Part shown: in pieces, positions 50,271 through 59,650 of the stretch
How positions within the stretch are numbered: position 1 is the first letter of the stretch
Layout of the letters: every line of letters starts with the position of its first letter
Origin: Alphaproteobacteria bacterium
Lineage (GTDB): Bacteria; Pseudomonadota; Alphaproteobacteria; Micropepsales; Micropepsaceae
Length of the DNA: 64,000 nt
Direction: 5' to 3'
Assembly: GCA_025924715.1 (NCBI GenBank)
Contig: JAICHV010000006.1
Span: 40,324-104,323 of the forward strand
The notes under the pieces: generated by a model
What the model was told of the DNA's origin: nothing
Seen by the model: only the letters and a program-made list of their open reading frames with translations
The model's database searches: none
Translations under genes and position numbers: made by a program

Positions 50271-51407
50271 ATGACCCGCGACGACATCTTGAAAGCGCTG
50301 GACCAGGTGATCGACCCCGTCAGCGGCCGTTCCATCGTGCAACAGGACATGGTCACCGGCCTGGTGCTGAAAGGCGGACCCACCTCCTATAATGTCGGTT
50401 TTGCGCTGGAGGTGGCGCCGGAACAGGGCAAGGCGGCCGAGCCGCTGCGCTCCGCCGCCGAGGCCGCGGTCAAGGCGCTGCCCGGCGTGCTGTCGGTGAC
50501 AGCGGTGCTCACCGCCCATGCCCAGGAACCGGCCCATAGCCATACCCATTCGCCGCGCCCCGCGCCGCGCCCGACCGATCGCCAGCCTCCGCCCGGCCCC
50601 CAAGGCATTCCCGGCGTCGCCCAGATCATCGCGGTGGCCAGCGGCAAGGGCGGCGTGGGCAAATCCACCGTCGCGGTCAATCTGGCGCTGGGCCTGAAGC
50701 GGCTGGGGCTCCAGGTCGGACTGCTGGATGCCGATATCTATGGCCCCAGCGTGCCGCGGCTGCTGGGCATCACCGAAAAACCGGAAAGCGACGGCAAGAA
50801 ATTAAAGCCAATCGAGAAATTCGGCATCCGCACCATGTCGATCGGTTTCCTGGTCAAGGAAGACGAAGCCATGATCTGGCGCGGCCCGATGGTGCAATCG
50901 GCGCTGACCCAGATGATGGCCGACGTCGCTTGGTCGACTCCCGGGGCGCCTTTGGACGTGCTGGTCCTGGACATGCCGCCTGGCACCGGCGATGCGCAAT
51001 TGACCATAGCCCAGCGCGTGCCGCTAAAAGGGGCGGTGATCGTGTCCACGCCCCAGGACATCGCCTTGATCGATGCGCGCAAAGGCATCGCCATGTTTCG
51101 CAAGACCCAGATTCCCATCCTGGGCATCGTCGAGAATATGAGCGCTTTCGTCTGCCCCGATTGCGGTCACACCCACCATATTTTCGGCCATGGCGGCGCC
51201 CGCGATACCGCGGCCAAATTGGGCGCACCCTTCCTGGGCGAGATTCCCCTGGTGCCGATGATCCGCGAAACCTCCGACGCCGGCACCCCGGTGATGGTGG
51301 CGGCCCCCGATGGCCCGGAAGCCAAGGCCTTCCTGGCGGTGGCGCAGCAGGTCAAGGCGGCGCTCGGTACCGCCGAACGCACCGCGCCGAAAATGGTGTT
51401 TGAGTAA
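50271..51407 (+). CDS. mrp: Mrp/NBP35-family iron-sulfur cluster carrier ATPase
   Basis: IAVASGKGGVGKSTVAVNLALGLKRLGLQVGLLDADIYGPS...VENMSAFVCPDCGHTHHIFG. Confidence 0.96.
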   Translation: MTRDDILKALDQVIDPVSGRSIVQQDMVTGLVLKGGPTSYNVGFALEVAPEQGKAAEPLRSAAEAAVKALPGVLSVTAVLTAHAQEPAHSHTHSPRPAPRPTDRQPPPGPQGIPGVAQIIAVASGKGGVGKSTVAVNLALGLKRLGLQVGLLDADIYGPSVPRLLGITEKPESDGKKLKPIEKFGIRTMSIGFLVKEDEAMIWRGPMVQSALTQMMADVAWSTPGAPLDVLVLDMPPGTGDAQLTIAQRVPLKGAVIVSTPQDIALIDARKGIAMFRKTQIPILGIVENMSAFVCPDCGHTHHIFGHGGARDTAAKLGAPFLGEIPLVPMIRETSDAGTPVMVAAPDGPEAKAFLAVAQQVKAALGTAERTAPKMVFE

Positions 51408-51411
51408 TTCC

Positions 51412-51586
51412 TGTCATCCCGGGCACAGCGCAGCATGAAGCGGCGCATCGCGCCGCGGAATGGTGCGCTGTGGGTCCATAGCGACAGCGCATGGACGGAC
51501 CCAACTTCAGCGTCCGCGCAATGGGTCCCGGATCAGCAATGCATCACGCCGCTGTTGCGGCCTGCTGCATCGCATCCGGGATGACA
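51412..51586. repeat. Palindromic intergenic repeat-like element with 11-bp terminal inverted repeats
   Basis: TGTCATCCCGG (51412..51422) ... CCGGGATGACA (51576..51586), perfect inverted repeat, with internal hairpins, between two convergent genes. Confidence 0.65.
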
Positions 51587-51593
51587 AGGCGAG

Positions 51594-52058
51594 CTAACCC
51601 CGCACCAAGGTCACATAACTATATTCGAGACCTTCGGGCGTGGCATGCCGTTCGCGCGCGGTTTCGCGCCAAGGAGAACGGTCGAAGCTGAACACCGCGT
51701 CGCCGGCGAAATCGCCATGCACTTGCGTCAATTCAATCCGGTCCGCGAAAGGCAGCGCGGCGCGATAGATCTGCGCGCCGCCGATGACCATGACCTCGCC
51801 GCCCAGCGCATCTTCGACATGGTGCACAACCCGCGCACCTTCGGCCTGCCAAGTCGTATCGTGCGTGACCACCACATTGTCGCGTCCGGGCAGCGGCTTT
51901 TTGGGCAGCGAATCCCAGGTCTTGCGCCCCATCACGACCCGTTTGCCCATGGTCAGCGCCTTGAAGCGTTTCATGTCGTCGGCAATGCGCCAGGGAATAG
52001 CGCCGTCCTTGCCGATGACGCCATTTTCCGCCGCCGCCAGAATCAAAGTGACCGTCAT
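51594..52058 (-). CDS. folA: Dihydrofolate reductase
   Basis: MTVTLILAAAENGVIGKDGAIPWRIADDMKRFKALTMGKRVVMGRKTWDSLPKKPLPGRDNVVVT. Confidence 0.95.
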   Translation of the reverse strand: MTVTLILAAAENGVIGKDGAIPWRIADDMKRFKALTMGKRVVMGRKTWDSLPKKPLPGRDNVVVTHDTTWQAEGARVVHHVEDALGGEVMVIGGAQIYRAALPFADRIELTQVHGDFAGDAVFSFDRSPWRETARERHATPEGLEYSYVTLVRG

Positions 52059-52522
52059 GCAGCCAGCGCTTTCACGGCATCGCCCTCAAGCCGCCAATCC
52101 TGCCAGCCGGCGACGGGCTCGGCGCCGAGGCCGCGATAGAAGGCGAGCGCGGACTCATTCCAATCCAGCACCCGCCATTCCAGCCGGTCGGCGCCCTTGG
52201 CCGCCAGATGGCGCAGCAGCGCCTTGCCATGCCCGCGGCCGCGAAACGGCGGGCGCACGAAGAGGTCTTCGACGAACAAACCGCGTTTGGTGGTGAAGCT
52301 GCCATAGGTCCCAAAATAGGTGACGATCCCCACCGCAATGTCGCCTTCGAAAGCCAGATCGCATTGCGCCAGGGGCTGGGCGCCGAAAAAATCGCGCGCG
52401 ATGGCCGCCTCGTCCGTGACGAAGATATCCAGCAGCTTTTCATATGCCGCCAGCTCCCGCAGCAAGCCGAGGATCAGCGCGCCATCCTGGGCGGTTGCGG
52501 TGCGGATATGCAATTCCGTCAT
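52055..52522 (-). CDS. GNAT-family N-acetyltransferase
   Basis: LFVEDLFVRPPFRGRGHGKALLRHLAAKGADRLEWRVLDWNESALAFYRGLGAEP. Confidence 0.92.
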   Translation of the reverse strand: MTELHIRTATAQDGALILGLLRELAAYEKLLDIFVTDEAAIARDFFGAQPLAQCDLAFEGDIAVGIVTYFGTYGSFTTKRGLFVEDLFVRPPFRGRGHGKALLRHLAAKGADRLEWRVLDWNESALAFYRGLGAEPVAGWQDWRLEGDAVKALAA

Positions 52523-52604
52523 GGCTCGAGTTTATGCCAGGATGGGCGGCTTGGAACGCGCTCCCGCCCGGGCACGTTACCGCAGGCACGGCAAAGGATC
52601 CGCC

Positions 52605-53291
52605 ATGAGAAATCTGTTGGTCGCCGCGGCTTTGACCGCTCTTTTCGCCGCCACACCGGCGCTGGCCCAGCGGGACCGCGATCGGGACAATCGGCCGGAC
52701 CGCGGCCAGGCCGCCCCGGCTGCCCCCGCTGTCCGAGCCCCGGCCCCCGTCGACAATGGCGGGAGGGGCCGAGGAGGCTTCGACCGGCAGGGGAGAGGAC
52801 CAGACCGCGGATTTAATCGGGATCGCGGGCCGCAAACCGCCCCGCCAAATCCCGCCCCTCCCCCGCCCAGCAACAATGCCGACCGGCGGGGCAATTTCCG
52901 TGACAATTCCGGCCAAGCCCGCGATGGCCGGTTCAACCAGGACAACCGTATCCAAGGGAGCCGAATTCCGGACAACCGCTTCCAGGGCAACCGGGGTCAG
53001 GATCGCGGACGCCGGGATTACAGCGCCTTGCGCCGCAACTTCACCGCGCCCCGTCGCTTCCGTGGCGGGTTCTACCGGCCGCCCCAGGGCTTCTATAACC
53101 ATCGCTGGGTCTATGGCGAGATCCTGCCGCGGGCGTTCTGGGCCCAGGATTACTGGCTGGGCGATTTCTACGATTACGACCTGCCCCCGCCACCCCCGGG
53201 CACCGTCTGGGTCCGCTATGGCAATGATGCCCTGCTGATCGACGAGTTCGACGGCCAGATCATCGAAGTCGTCTACAACGTCTTCTATTAA
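52605..53291 (+). CDS. RcnB-family periplasmic protein
   Basis: Signal peptide, low-complexity Arg/Asp/Asn/Pro region, C-terminal LPRAFWAQDYWLGDFYDYDLPPPPPGTVWVRYGNDALLIDEFDGQIIEVVYNVFY. Confidence 0.85.
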   Translation: MRNLLVAAALTALFAATPALAQRDRDRDNRPDRGQAAPAAPAVRAPAPVDNGGRGRGGFDRQGRGPDRGFNRDRGPQTAPPNPAPPPPSNNADRRGNFRDNSGQARDGRFNQDNRIQGSRIPDNRFQGNRGQDRGRRDYSALRRNFTAPRRFRGGFYRPPQGFYNHRWVYGEILPRAFWAQDYWLGDFYDYDLPPPPPGTVWVRYGNDALLIDEFDGQIIEVVYNVFY

Positions 53292-53380
53292 GCCTATCGG
53301 CATAACGGGCGGCGGCATCCACAAGATGCGGCAGTGCGCCTCTTACGCCAGCCGCCCCCCTGCTATAAGTGGTCACCGTG

Positions 53381-53406
53381 CCCGGCGGTCCCGCCGGGGC
53401 TTTCTT
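53381..53406 (+). terminator. Hairpin plus T-rich tail just upstream of purA
   Basis: CCCGGCGG-TC-CCGCCGGG-GCTTTCTT, 18 nt before the purA ATG. Confidence 0.5.
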
Positions 53407-53423
53407 CATTCGGGTGCGGAATA

Positions 53424-54713
53424 ATGGCCAATGTGACGGTGATCGGCGCGCAATGGGGCGACGAAGGCAAAGGCAAGATCATCGATTGGCTGTCCAACCG
53501 CGCCGAGATCGTGGTGCGTTTCCAGGGCGGCAACAATGCCGGCCACACCATCGTGGTCGGCGACAAGACCTATAAGCTTTCGCTGCTGCCCTCCGGCGTG
53601 GTCCAGGGCAAACGCTCGATCATCGGCAATGGCGTGGTGGTCGATCCCTGGTCGCTGCTGGAGGAGATCGGCAAGGTCGGCGCCGCCGGACTGACCGTGA
53701 CGCCCGACATTTTGACCTTGGCCGAAAACGCGGTGCTGGTGCTGCCGCTGCACCGCGAGCTCGACGCCATGCGCGAGGAAGCGGCCAGCCAGAAACTGGG
53801 CACCACCAAGCGCGGCATCGGTCCGGCCTACGAAGATAAGGTCGGGCGCCGTGCGCTACGCGCCATCGACCTTAAGGACCTCAATTCCCTGCCCGCCAAG
53901 ATCGAACGGCTGCTCGGCCATCACAATGTCCTGCGCAAGGGCTTCGGCCATCCCGAAGCCAATGCCCAGGCGCTGATCGCGGCGCTGCGCGAGATCGCGC
54001 CCAAGATCGTGCCCTTTATCGGCTCGTCCTGGCGGCAATTGGATGCCGCCCGCCGCGCCGGCAAGCGGGTCTTGTTCGAAGGCGCCCAGGCGGTGCTGCT
54101 GGATATCGACCACGGCACCTATCCCTTTGTCACCTCCTCCAACACCGTGGCGGGACAGGCGGCGGCCGGCGCCGGTGTCAGCCCGCGCCAGATCGGCACC
54201 GTGCTGGGCATCGTCAAAAGCTACACCACGCGGGTGGGCGAAGGCCCTTTCCCCACCGAACTCAAAGACGAAACCGGCGAGAAGCTGGGCGAGCGCGGCC
54301 ATGAATTCGGCACCGTGACGGGACGCAAGCGCCGCTGCGGCTGGTTCGACGCGGTGCTGGTGCGCCAGACCTGCATCACCGGCGGTGTCGACGGCATCGC
54401 GCTGACCAAGCTGGATGTGTTGGACGGTTTTTCCACCATCAAGGTCTGCACCCATTATCTGCTGGACGGACAAAAGCTCGATCATTTGCCGGCCGATGCC
54501 AATGAACAGGCCCGCCTGGTGCCGGTTTACGAATCCATCGAGGGCTGGAGCGGCTCAACCCAGGGCGCCCGTTCCTGGGCCGATTTGCCGGCCAATGCGG
54601 TCAAATATGTCCGGCGTGTGGAAGAACTGATCGGCGCCCCGGTGTCGCTGCTCTCCACCAGTCCCGACCGCGACGACACCATCATGGTCAGCGATCCTTT
54701 CATGGACCGGTGA
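53424..54713 (+). CDS. purA: Adenylosuccinate synthase
   Basis: [43 protein letters not shown]. Confidence 0.98.
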   Translation: MANVTVIGAQWGDEGKGKIIDWLSNRAEIVVRFQGGNNAGHTIVVGDKTYKLSLLPSGVVQGKRSIIGNGVVVDPWSLLEEIGKVGAAGLTVTPDILTLAENAVLVLPLHRELDAMREEAASQKLGTTKRGIGPAYEDKVGRRALRAIDLKDLNSLPAKIERLLGHHNVLRKGFGHPEANAQALIAALREIAPKIVPFIGSSWRQLDAARRAGKRVLFEGAQAVLLDIDHGTYPFVTSSNTVAGQAAAGAGVSPRQIGTVLGIVKSYTTRVGEGPFPTELKDETGEKLGERGHEFGTVTGRKRRCGWFDAVLVRQTCITGGVDGIALTKLDVLDGFSTIKVCTHYLLDGQKLDHLPADANEQARLVPVYESIEGWSGSTQGARSWADLPANAVKYVRRVEELIGAPVSLLSTSPDRDDTIMVSDPFMDR

Positions 54714-54732
54714 CGCAGCGCCGTTTGCGGGT

Positions 54733-56901
54733 TCATATCCGGATGAACCGCAATCGCAGCGCGTTGGCGATCACCGAAACCGAACTGAGAGCCATGGCGG
54801 CAGCGGCGAATATCGGCGACAAAAAAAGTCCGAAGCTGGGGTAGAGAACGCCTGCCGCAATCGGCACGCCGGCGGCATTGTAGATGAAGGCAAAAAACAG
54901 ATTTTGCCGGATATTGCGCATCGTGGCCTTGGAAAGGCCCAAGGCCCGGCAGATGCCGCCGAGATCGCCTCCCAGCAGCGTTACGCCGGCACTTTCCATG
55001 GCGATATCGGTGCCGGTGCCCATTGCAATCCCCACATCGGCGGCGGCCAGGGCGGGCGCGTCATTGACGCCGTCTCCCGCCATGGCCACGACGCGCCCCT
55101 CGCGGCGCAATTTTTCGATGACGGCGCTTTTGCGGTCGGGCAGCACTTCGGCTTCGACGTCCGCAACGCCAAGCCGCCGCGCCACGCCCAGGGCGGTGGT
55201 GCGATTGTCGCCCGTTAACATCACGATGCGGATGCCTGCCGACCTCAGCGCCTCGAGCGCGGGCAGCGTCGATTCCTTTACCGGGTCGGCGATGGCGATG
55301 ATGCCGGCGGCTTTGCCCTCCACGGCCAGGTAGATTGCCGTGGCGCCGTCCTTGCGTAGCCGCTCGGCCTCTGCGTCAAGCGGCCCGGTCGCGACGCCCA
55401 ATTCGCCAAGATAGGTGGTGTTGCCCAACGCCACGGCACGCCCTTCGATCTTGCCGACGACACCTTTTCCGGTGGGAGAGTCGAAATCGGTTACCGGAAC
55501 AAGAGCGATTTTACGTTCGCCGGCGGCGGCGACGACGGCACGGGCCAGAGGATGCTCGCTGGCATTTTCGACGCTGGCGGCAATCCGAAGGACTTCGTCT
55601 TCGCCAAATCCCCGCGCCGCGACGACGGCGGTGACTTTCGGTTTGCCTTCCGTCAGGGTGCCGGTCTTATCGACCACCAGGGTATCGACGCGTTCCATGC
55701 GCTCCAGCGCTTCGGCATTCTTGATCAGGACGCCGGAGTCGGCGCCCCGTCCGACCCCCACCATGATGGCCATGGGCGTTGCCAATCCCAGCGCGCAGGG
55801 ACAGGCGATGATCAGGACCGAGACGGCGGCGATGAAGCCATAGGCAAAGCGCGGTTCGGGGCCGACCAGCGCCCATACCGCAAAGGCCAGCAGGGCGCAT
55901 AGGATCACGGCAGGAACAAACCAGCCCGCGACCTGATCGGCGAGGCGCTGAATGGGCGCGCGGGACCGCTGCGCCTTGGCGACCATCTGCACGATCTGGG
56001 ACAAGAGTGTATCGCTACCGATCTTTTCTGCGCGCATGACAAAACCGCCGGTCTGATTGACGGTCCCGGCAATGAGCTTTGCGCCCCTTTCCTTGGTGAC
56101 CGGCATCGATTCGCCCGTGACCATGGATTCGTCCAGTGAGGAGCGGCCCTCCAGGATTGTCCCATCCACCGGGACTTTTTCGCCGGGATGGACCCGCAGC
56201 CTGTCGCCCACAGCGATCCGATCAAGAGGGACTTCTTCCTCGCCGCCATCCGGACCCAACCGGCGCGCCAGTTTGGGCGCCAGGTTGAGGAGCGCGCGGA
56301 TCGCGCCGGAGGTGTGCTCCCGGGCGCGCAGTTCCAGCACCTGGCCAAGAAGAACGAGCACGGTGATGACCGAGGCCGCCTCGAAATAGACCGCAACGCT
56401 GCCTTCCATGCGAAAGGCCGGCGGGAAAATTCCCGGCGCAATGGTCGCGATCACGCTATAGAGCCAGGCCGCGCCGGTCCCCATCGCGATCAGGGTGAAC
56501 ATGTTCAGGCTGCGAAAGATCAGCGACTGCCATCCGCGCAGCAAGAACGGCCATCCCGCCCACCAAACAACCGGCGTCGCCAACGCCAACTGGATCCAGT
56601 TGGAAAGGGTCTCGCTGAGCGGCAGGCGCACGACATGACCGCCCATTTCGAGGGCCACAACCGGCAAGGACAAGCCAAACCCGATCCAGAAGCGCAGCGT
56701 CATGCCGGATAGTTCGGGATTGGAATCCGCCGCGGCAGACGGTTTGATGGGTTCTAGCGCCATGCCGCAGATGGGGCAGCTCCCCGGACCATTGCGCCGA
56801 ATCTGCGGATGCATCGGACAGGTGTAAATCAAGTCCGCGGCTGGCGTTGCGGCGCCAAGCTGCTTGCCGTGGCTTGTCCCGCTGTGCGAATGGGTATGCA
56901 T
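54733..56901 (-). CDS. copA: P1B-type copper-translocating ATPase with N-terminal heavy-metal-binding domain
   Basis: [40 protein letters not shown] (CPC); [41 protein letters not shown]. Confidence 0.93.
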   Translation of the reverse strand: MHTHSHSGTSHGKQLGAATPAADLIYTCPMHPQIRRNGPGSCPICGMALEPIKPSAAADSNPELSGMTLRFWIGFGLSLPVVALEMGGHVVRLPLSETLSNWIQLALATPVVWWAGWPFLLRGWQSLIFRSLNMFTLIAMGTGAAWLYSVIATIAPGIFPPAFRMEGSVAVYFEAASVITVLVLLGQVLELRAREHTSGAIRALLNLAPKLARRLGPDGGEEEVPLDRIAVGDRLRVHPGEKVPVDGTILEGRSSLDESMVTGESMPVTKERGAKLIAGTVNQTGGFVMRAEKIGSDTLLSQIVQMVAKAQRSRAPIQRLADQVAGWFVPAVILCALLAFAVWALVGPEPRFAYGFIAAVSVLIIACPCALGLATPMAIMVGVGRGADSGVLIKNAEALERMERVDTLVVDKTGTLTEGKPKVTAVVAARGFGEDEVLRIAASVENASEHPLARAVVAAAGERKIALVPVTDFDSPTGKGVVGKIEGRAVALGNTTYLGELGVATGPLDAEAERLRKDGATAIYLAVEGKAAGIIAIADPVKESTLPALEALRSAGIRIVMLTGDNRTTALGVARRLGVADVEAEVLPDRKSAVIEKLRREGRVVAMAGDGVNDAPALAAADVGIAMGTGTDIAMESAGVTLLGGDLGGICRALGLSKATMRNIRQNLFFAFIYNAAGVPIAAGVLYPSFGLFLSPIFAAAAMALSSVSVIANALRLRFIRI

Positions 56902-56987
56902 GCAGCCTCCCGGCTAGCGCAGGTCGATATTCGCTCCACTCCAACTGCCCTTGCAAGGCAGAGAGACGCAGTTGCACCCACAATGCT

Positions 56988-57001
56988 TTGACGCAGATCA
57001 A
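56988..57001. promoter_or_regulatory. FNR/FixK-type box upstream of copA
   Basis: TTGACGCAGATCAA matches TTGAY-N4-RTCAA on both strands. Confidence 0.6.
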
Positions 57002-57040
57002 GTGTGACCGGATTGGACCGCAGACGCCGGGCGGTTTTCG

Positions 57041-57364
57041 CTACTTCACCGTCACGGTCGCCCGCATCTTGGGATGAACCGAGCAGAGATAAGTGTAGAT
57101 GCCCGGTCTATCGAATTGATGGGTAAAGCTTTCGTCTTGGTCGAGGGCGCCGGAGCGGAAGAGGCCATCCGTGCTGGTGACGGTATGCGGCTCGCCGTCG
57201 CGGTTCTTCCAGGTGACCGATCCGCCGGCCGCGATCGTCACATTCTTGGGATGGAAATCGAAATCCTTGATCTCGATGGTCGCGGTCGCGTTTTGCGCGG
57301 CCGCGGGCAGCGCGGCAGCCAGCAGGGCGCAAACCGCCAGGGCGGCCATGAGCGGCGTTTTCAT
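57041..57364 (-). CDS. Cupredoxin (plastocyanin/amicyanin-like) periplasmic copper protein
   Basis: Signal peptide; FDFHPKNVTIAAGGSVTWKNRDGEPHTVTSTDG...GIYTYLCSVHPKMRATVTV. Confidence 0.92.
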   Translation of the reverse strand: MKTPLMAALAVCALLAAALPAAAQNATATIEIKDFDFHPKNVTIAAGGSVTWKNRDGEPHTVTSTDGLFRSGALDQDESFTHQFDRPGIYTYLCSVHPKMRATVTVK

Positions 57365-57375
57365 CTCGGCCGCTC

Positions 57376-58299
57376 CTAAGCCAGGGTGGTGTCGGACAGC
57401 GACAGTAGGCGCGAGAGCGGCGCCTCAGTCACCGTGGTGACCCCCAGCATCGACGGCAGTTGATTTGGCGGCACCACCAGCGGCCCAGGGCCAGGCCCGA
57501 CGCCCGGCGCCGGCTGCGGATAGGCCGTCGAGCGGGCGGTGTGGAAGGTGATATGGCCTTCCACTTTCTGCACGATCTGATGGATATGGCCGTTCAACAC
57601 GGTCACCGAACCGAAGCGGCGCACCAGCGCCAAGACCTGGTCTGCATCGCCCGTGCCCCAGCCCCAAGGCTCATAGATCGTCCACATCGGCATATGGGCG
57701 AACAGCACCAGCGGCTGGCTGGCGGAGCGGCCGGCCAGATCGTCCTTCAGCCAGGCAAGCTGCTCGCCGCCAAACCCGCCCAACCCATTGGGCTTGAACG
57801 CCATTACATTGACCAGGGCCACGAAGTGAACGCCTTGATGGTCGAAGCTGTAATAGCCTTTGCCGCGCGAGGCCTGGCCGAAGCGATTGAAATACTCAAC
57901 GCCGCCGCCATCGGTGACGTCATGCTCGCCCGGCGTGGTGTGCAGCTCGGTGGTCTTGAGGCCCGACAAAAGTTGGGCCGCGGTATCGAATTCCTGGGGC
58001 TTGGAAAGATGGGTGATGTCGCCGGTGTGGATGGTCAAAGCGGGCGCCGCCGGCAGCGCATTCACGGCGGCGATGGCTTTTGTCAGCGTGCCGTTCACAT
58101 CGGGATTGGCATCCTTGTTGAAGCCGATATGGGTGTCGCTGATCTGCAGGAAAAGCGGCGTGCCGAGCGTCCTGCCTTGTGCCGCGGCCCCTTGCGCTTG
58201 GGCGATGCCCATGGGCAGCAAAATGCCGCCCGATAGGGTAAACAATGTGCCCGCGCCCATGCAGCGAAGGGCGCCGCGCCTTGTGGTGTGATGATCCAT
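57376..58299 (-). CDS. Tat-like exported metallophosphoesterase
   Basis: DHHTTRRGALRCMGAG twin-Arg-like N-terminus; LFLQISDTHIGFNKD...IHTGDITHL...PGEHDVTDGG...VTVLNGHIHQ. Confidence 0.88.
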   Translation of the reverse strand: MDHHTTRRGALRCMGAGTLFTLSGGILLPMGIAQAQGAAAQGRTLGTPLFLQISDTHIGFNKDANPDVNGTLTKAIAAVNALPAAPALTIHTGDITHLSKPQEFDTAAQLLSGLKTTELHTTPGEHDVTDGGGVEYFNRFGQASRGKGYYSFDHQGVHFVALVNVMAFKPNGLGGFGGEQLAWLKDDLAGRSASQPLVLFAHMPMWTIYEPWGWGTGDADQVLALVRRFGSVTVLNGHIHQIVQKVEGHITFHTARSTAYPQPAPGVGPGPGPLVVPPNQLPSMLGVTTVTEAPLSRLLSLSDTTLA

Positions 58300-58328
58300 G
58301 TTGATGTTCTCCCGGTATCTGAAAGCCA

Positions 58329-58355
58329 ATACCGGGGCGCGGGCGGTTTTATTCC
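58329..58355 (-). promoter_or_regulatory. Candidate ECF-type promoter (copy A), before metallophosphoesterase/cupredoxin
   Basis: Minus strand GGAATAAA-N13-CGGTAT, identical boxes and spacing to copy B at 59611..59637. Confidence 0.7.
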
Positions 58356-59101
58356 GCGGGTCTGCCCACCAATTGCACGAATTTGTCCAGCTCCGCCGCG
58401 TCGATGTCGGAAACCGCCGCCAGATCAAGGTCCTGCTGTTTCCACATGCGCACCCCATACCCATGGCGCGATGATGCCGGCGACAGATTCGTCCCCTGAT
58501 CCGCCCAGGCATAGAGGTCGATCAGATGCGCGCCGTGGCGATACACCACCACCGCCATATCGATGCCGTGGACATTTTCAATCCTGCCCCCAATCAGGTC
58601 GAAGCCTTCTTTAGAGTAATCCGCAACCGGCGGCGAAATCGCGATCCGTCCGGCAAACCAGGGTTTCACTGTATGATGATTGCTCGACGCCACCTGAATG
58701 GTGCGGCCTGCCATCAGCGCATTGGTGTGGGCGTCCACCAGACTTCCCTCCAATGTGGTTGCGGAAGGCGGCAGAAGCAGAAAAAACGCCAGCATCGCGG
58801 CCAGACCCACCGCCCCGGCGCCGCTGCCCGCCCCGAGCCAAAATCCACGCCGCCGCGACGGCGCGGTGAAGGGTGCGGGCGCCTCTTGGCTCCGCAAATC
58901 CGCCAGTACTTTGGCACGAAGGCCTGCGGGCGCGGCATGACGCTGAGCATGGAGCAGCAGGTCACTGGCCGCCGCCGCAGCGGCCACAAAATCGCGGCAC
59001 TCAGCACAGCTCTCGATATGGCGTTCGGCATCGCGCGAGGCGGCGCTATCGAGCTCGCCATCAATGAAAGCCTGGGTGCGCAGCAGCTCAGGACAGCTCA
59101 T
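58349..59101 (-). CDS. Anti-sigma factor with zinc-finger-like N-terminus and one TM helix
   Basis: MSCPELLRTQAFIDGELDSAASRDAERHIESCAECRDFV (HxxxCxxC) and central TM segment. Confidence 0.9.
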   Translation of the reverse strand: MSCPELLRTQAFIDGELDSAASRDAERHIESCAECRDFVAAAAAASDLLLHAQRHAAPAGLRAKVLADLRSQEAPAPFTAPSRRRGFWLGAGSGAGAVGLAAMLAFFLLLPPSATTLEGSLVDAHTNALMAGRTIQVASSNHHTVKPWFAGRIAISPPVADYSKEGFDLIGGRIENVHGIDMAVVVYRHGAHLIDLYAWADQGTNLSPASSRHGYGVRMWKQQDLDLAAVSDIDAAELDKFVQLVGRPAE

Positions 59102-59601
59102 GGGCGTTCATTCCATTTGTCGCGCAGAAGCGTGCGGGCCCTGGCCAGCCGCGACATGACGGTGCCGATCGGCACCTGGGTTACCTCGGCAATCTGCTGA
59201 TAGCTCAAATCTTCCATCTCGCGCAAAATCAACACCTCGCGGAAGTCGTCGGGCAAAAGCGCCATGATGACCTTGAGCCGCCGGGCTTCACTGGATTGCA
59301 TGGCGAGCAGCTCGGGCCCGGCCTCGTCCGAGGCCATGGCGGCGAGGTCCTGTTCGTCGCCGGCGCGGTGGCGGGCGGCATCGCCCGCCCGGTTGCGCCA
59401 GCAATTGCGCACGATCGCCAGCAGCCAGGGCCGGAAATTCTCGCCGCGAAACCCGCCAAAGGCGCGAAAGGCGCGCAGCATCGCATCCTGGAGGATGTCT
59501 TCGGCATCGGTTTCCGAGCGCGCCAGCCATCGGGCCAGGTTATAGGCCGCATCCAGATGCGGCAGCGCTAGGGCCTCGAACTGGGCTCGGCTGTTGCTCA
59601 T
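59098..59601 (-). CDS. ECF-subfamily RNA polymerase sigma factor
   Basis: LDAAYNLARWLARSETDAEDILQDAMLRAFRAFGGFRGENFRPWLLAIVRNCW...LREMEDLSYQQIAEVTQVPIGTVMSRLARARTLL. Confidence 0.94.
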   Translation of the reverse strand: MSNSRAQFEALALPHLDAAYNLARWLARSETDAEDILQDAMLRAFRAFGGFRGENFRPWLLAIVRNCWRNRAGDAARHRAGDEQDLAAMASDEAGPELLAMQSSEARRLKVIMALLPDDFREVLILREMEDLSYQQIAEVTQVPIGTVMSRLARARTLLRDKWNERP

Positions 59602-59610
59602 CCCCTGCCT

Positions 59611-59637
59611 ATACCGCCGGGTGGCGGAATTTATTCC
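59611..59637 (-). promoter_or_regulatory. Candidate ECF-type promoter (copy B), before sigma factor gene
   Basis: Minus strand GGAATAAA-N13-CGGTAT. Confidence 0.7.
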
Positions 59638-59650
59638 CCGCGGGGCCAAT

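Noticed and set aside
52605-53291. Low-complexity DRDRDNRPDRGQ... repeats as a CRISPR or tandem-repeat array
   Set aside because: Degenerate codons and irregular spacing; it is the low-complexity linker of an RcnB-family protein
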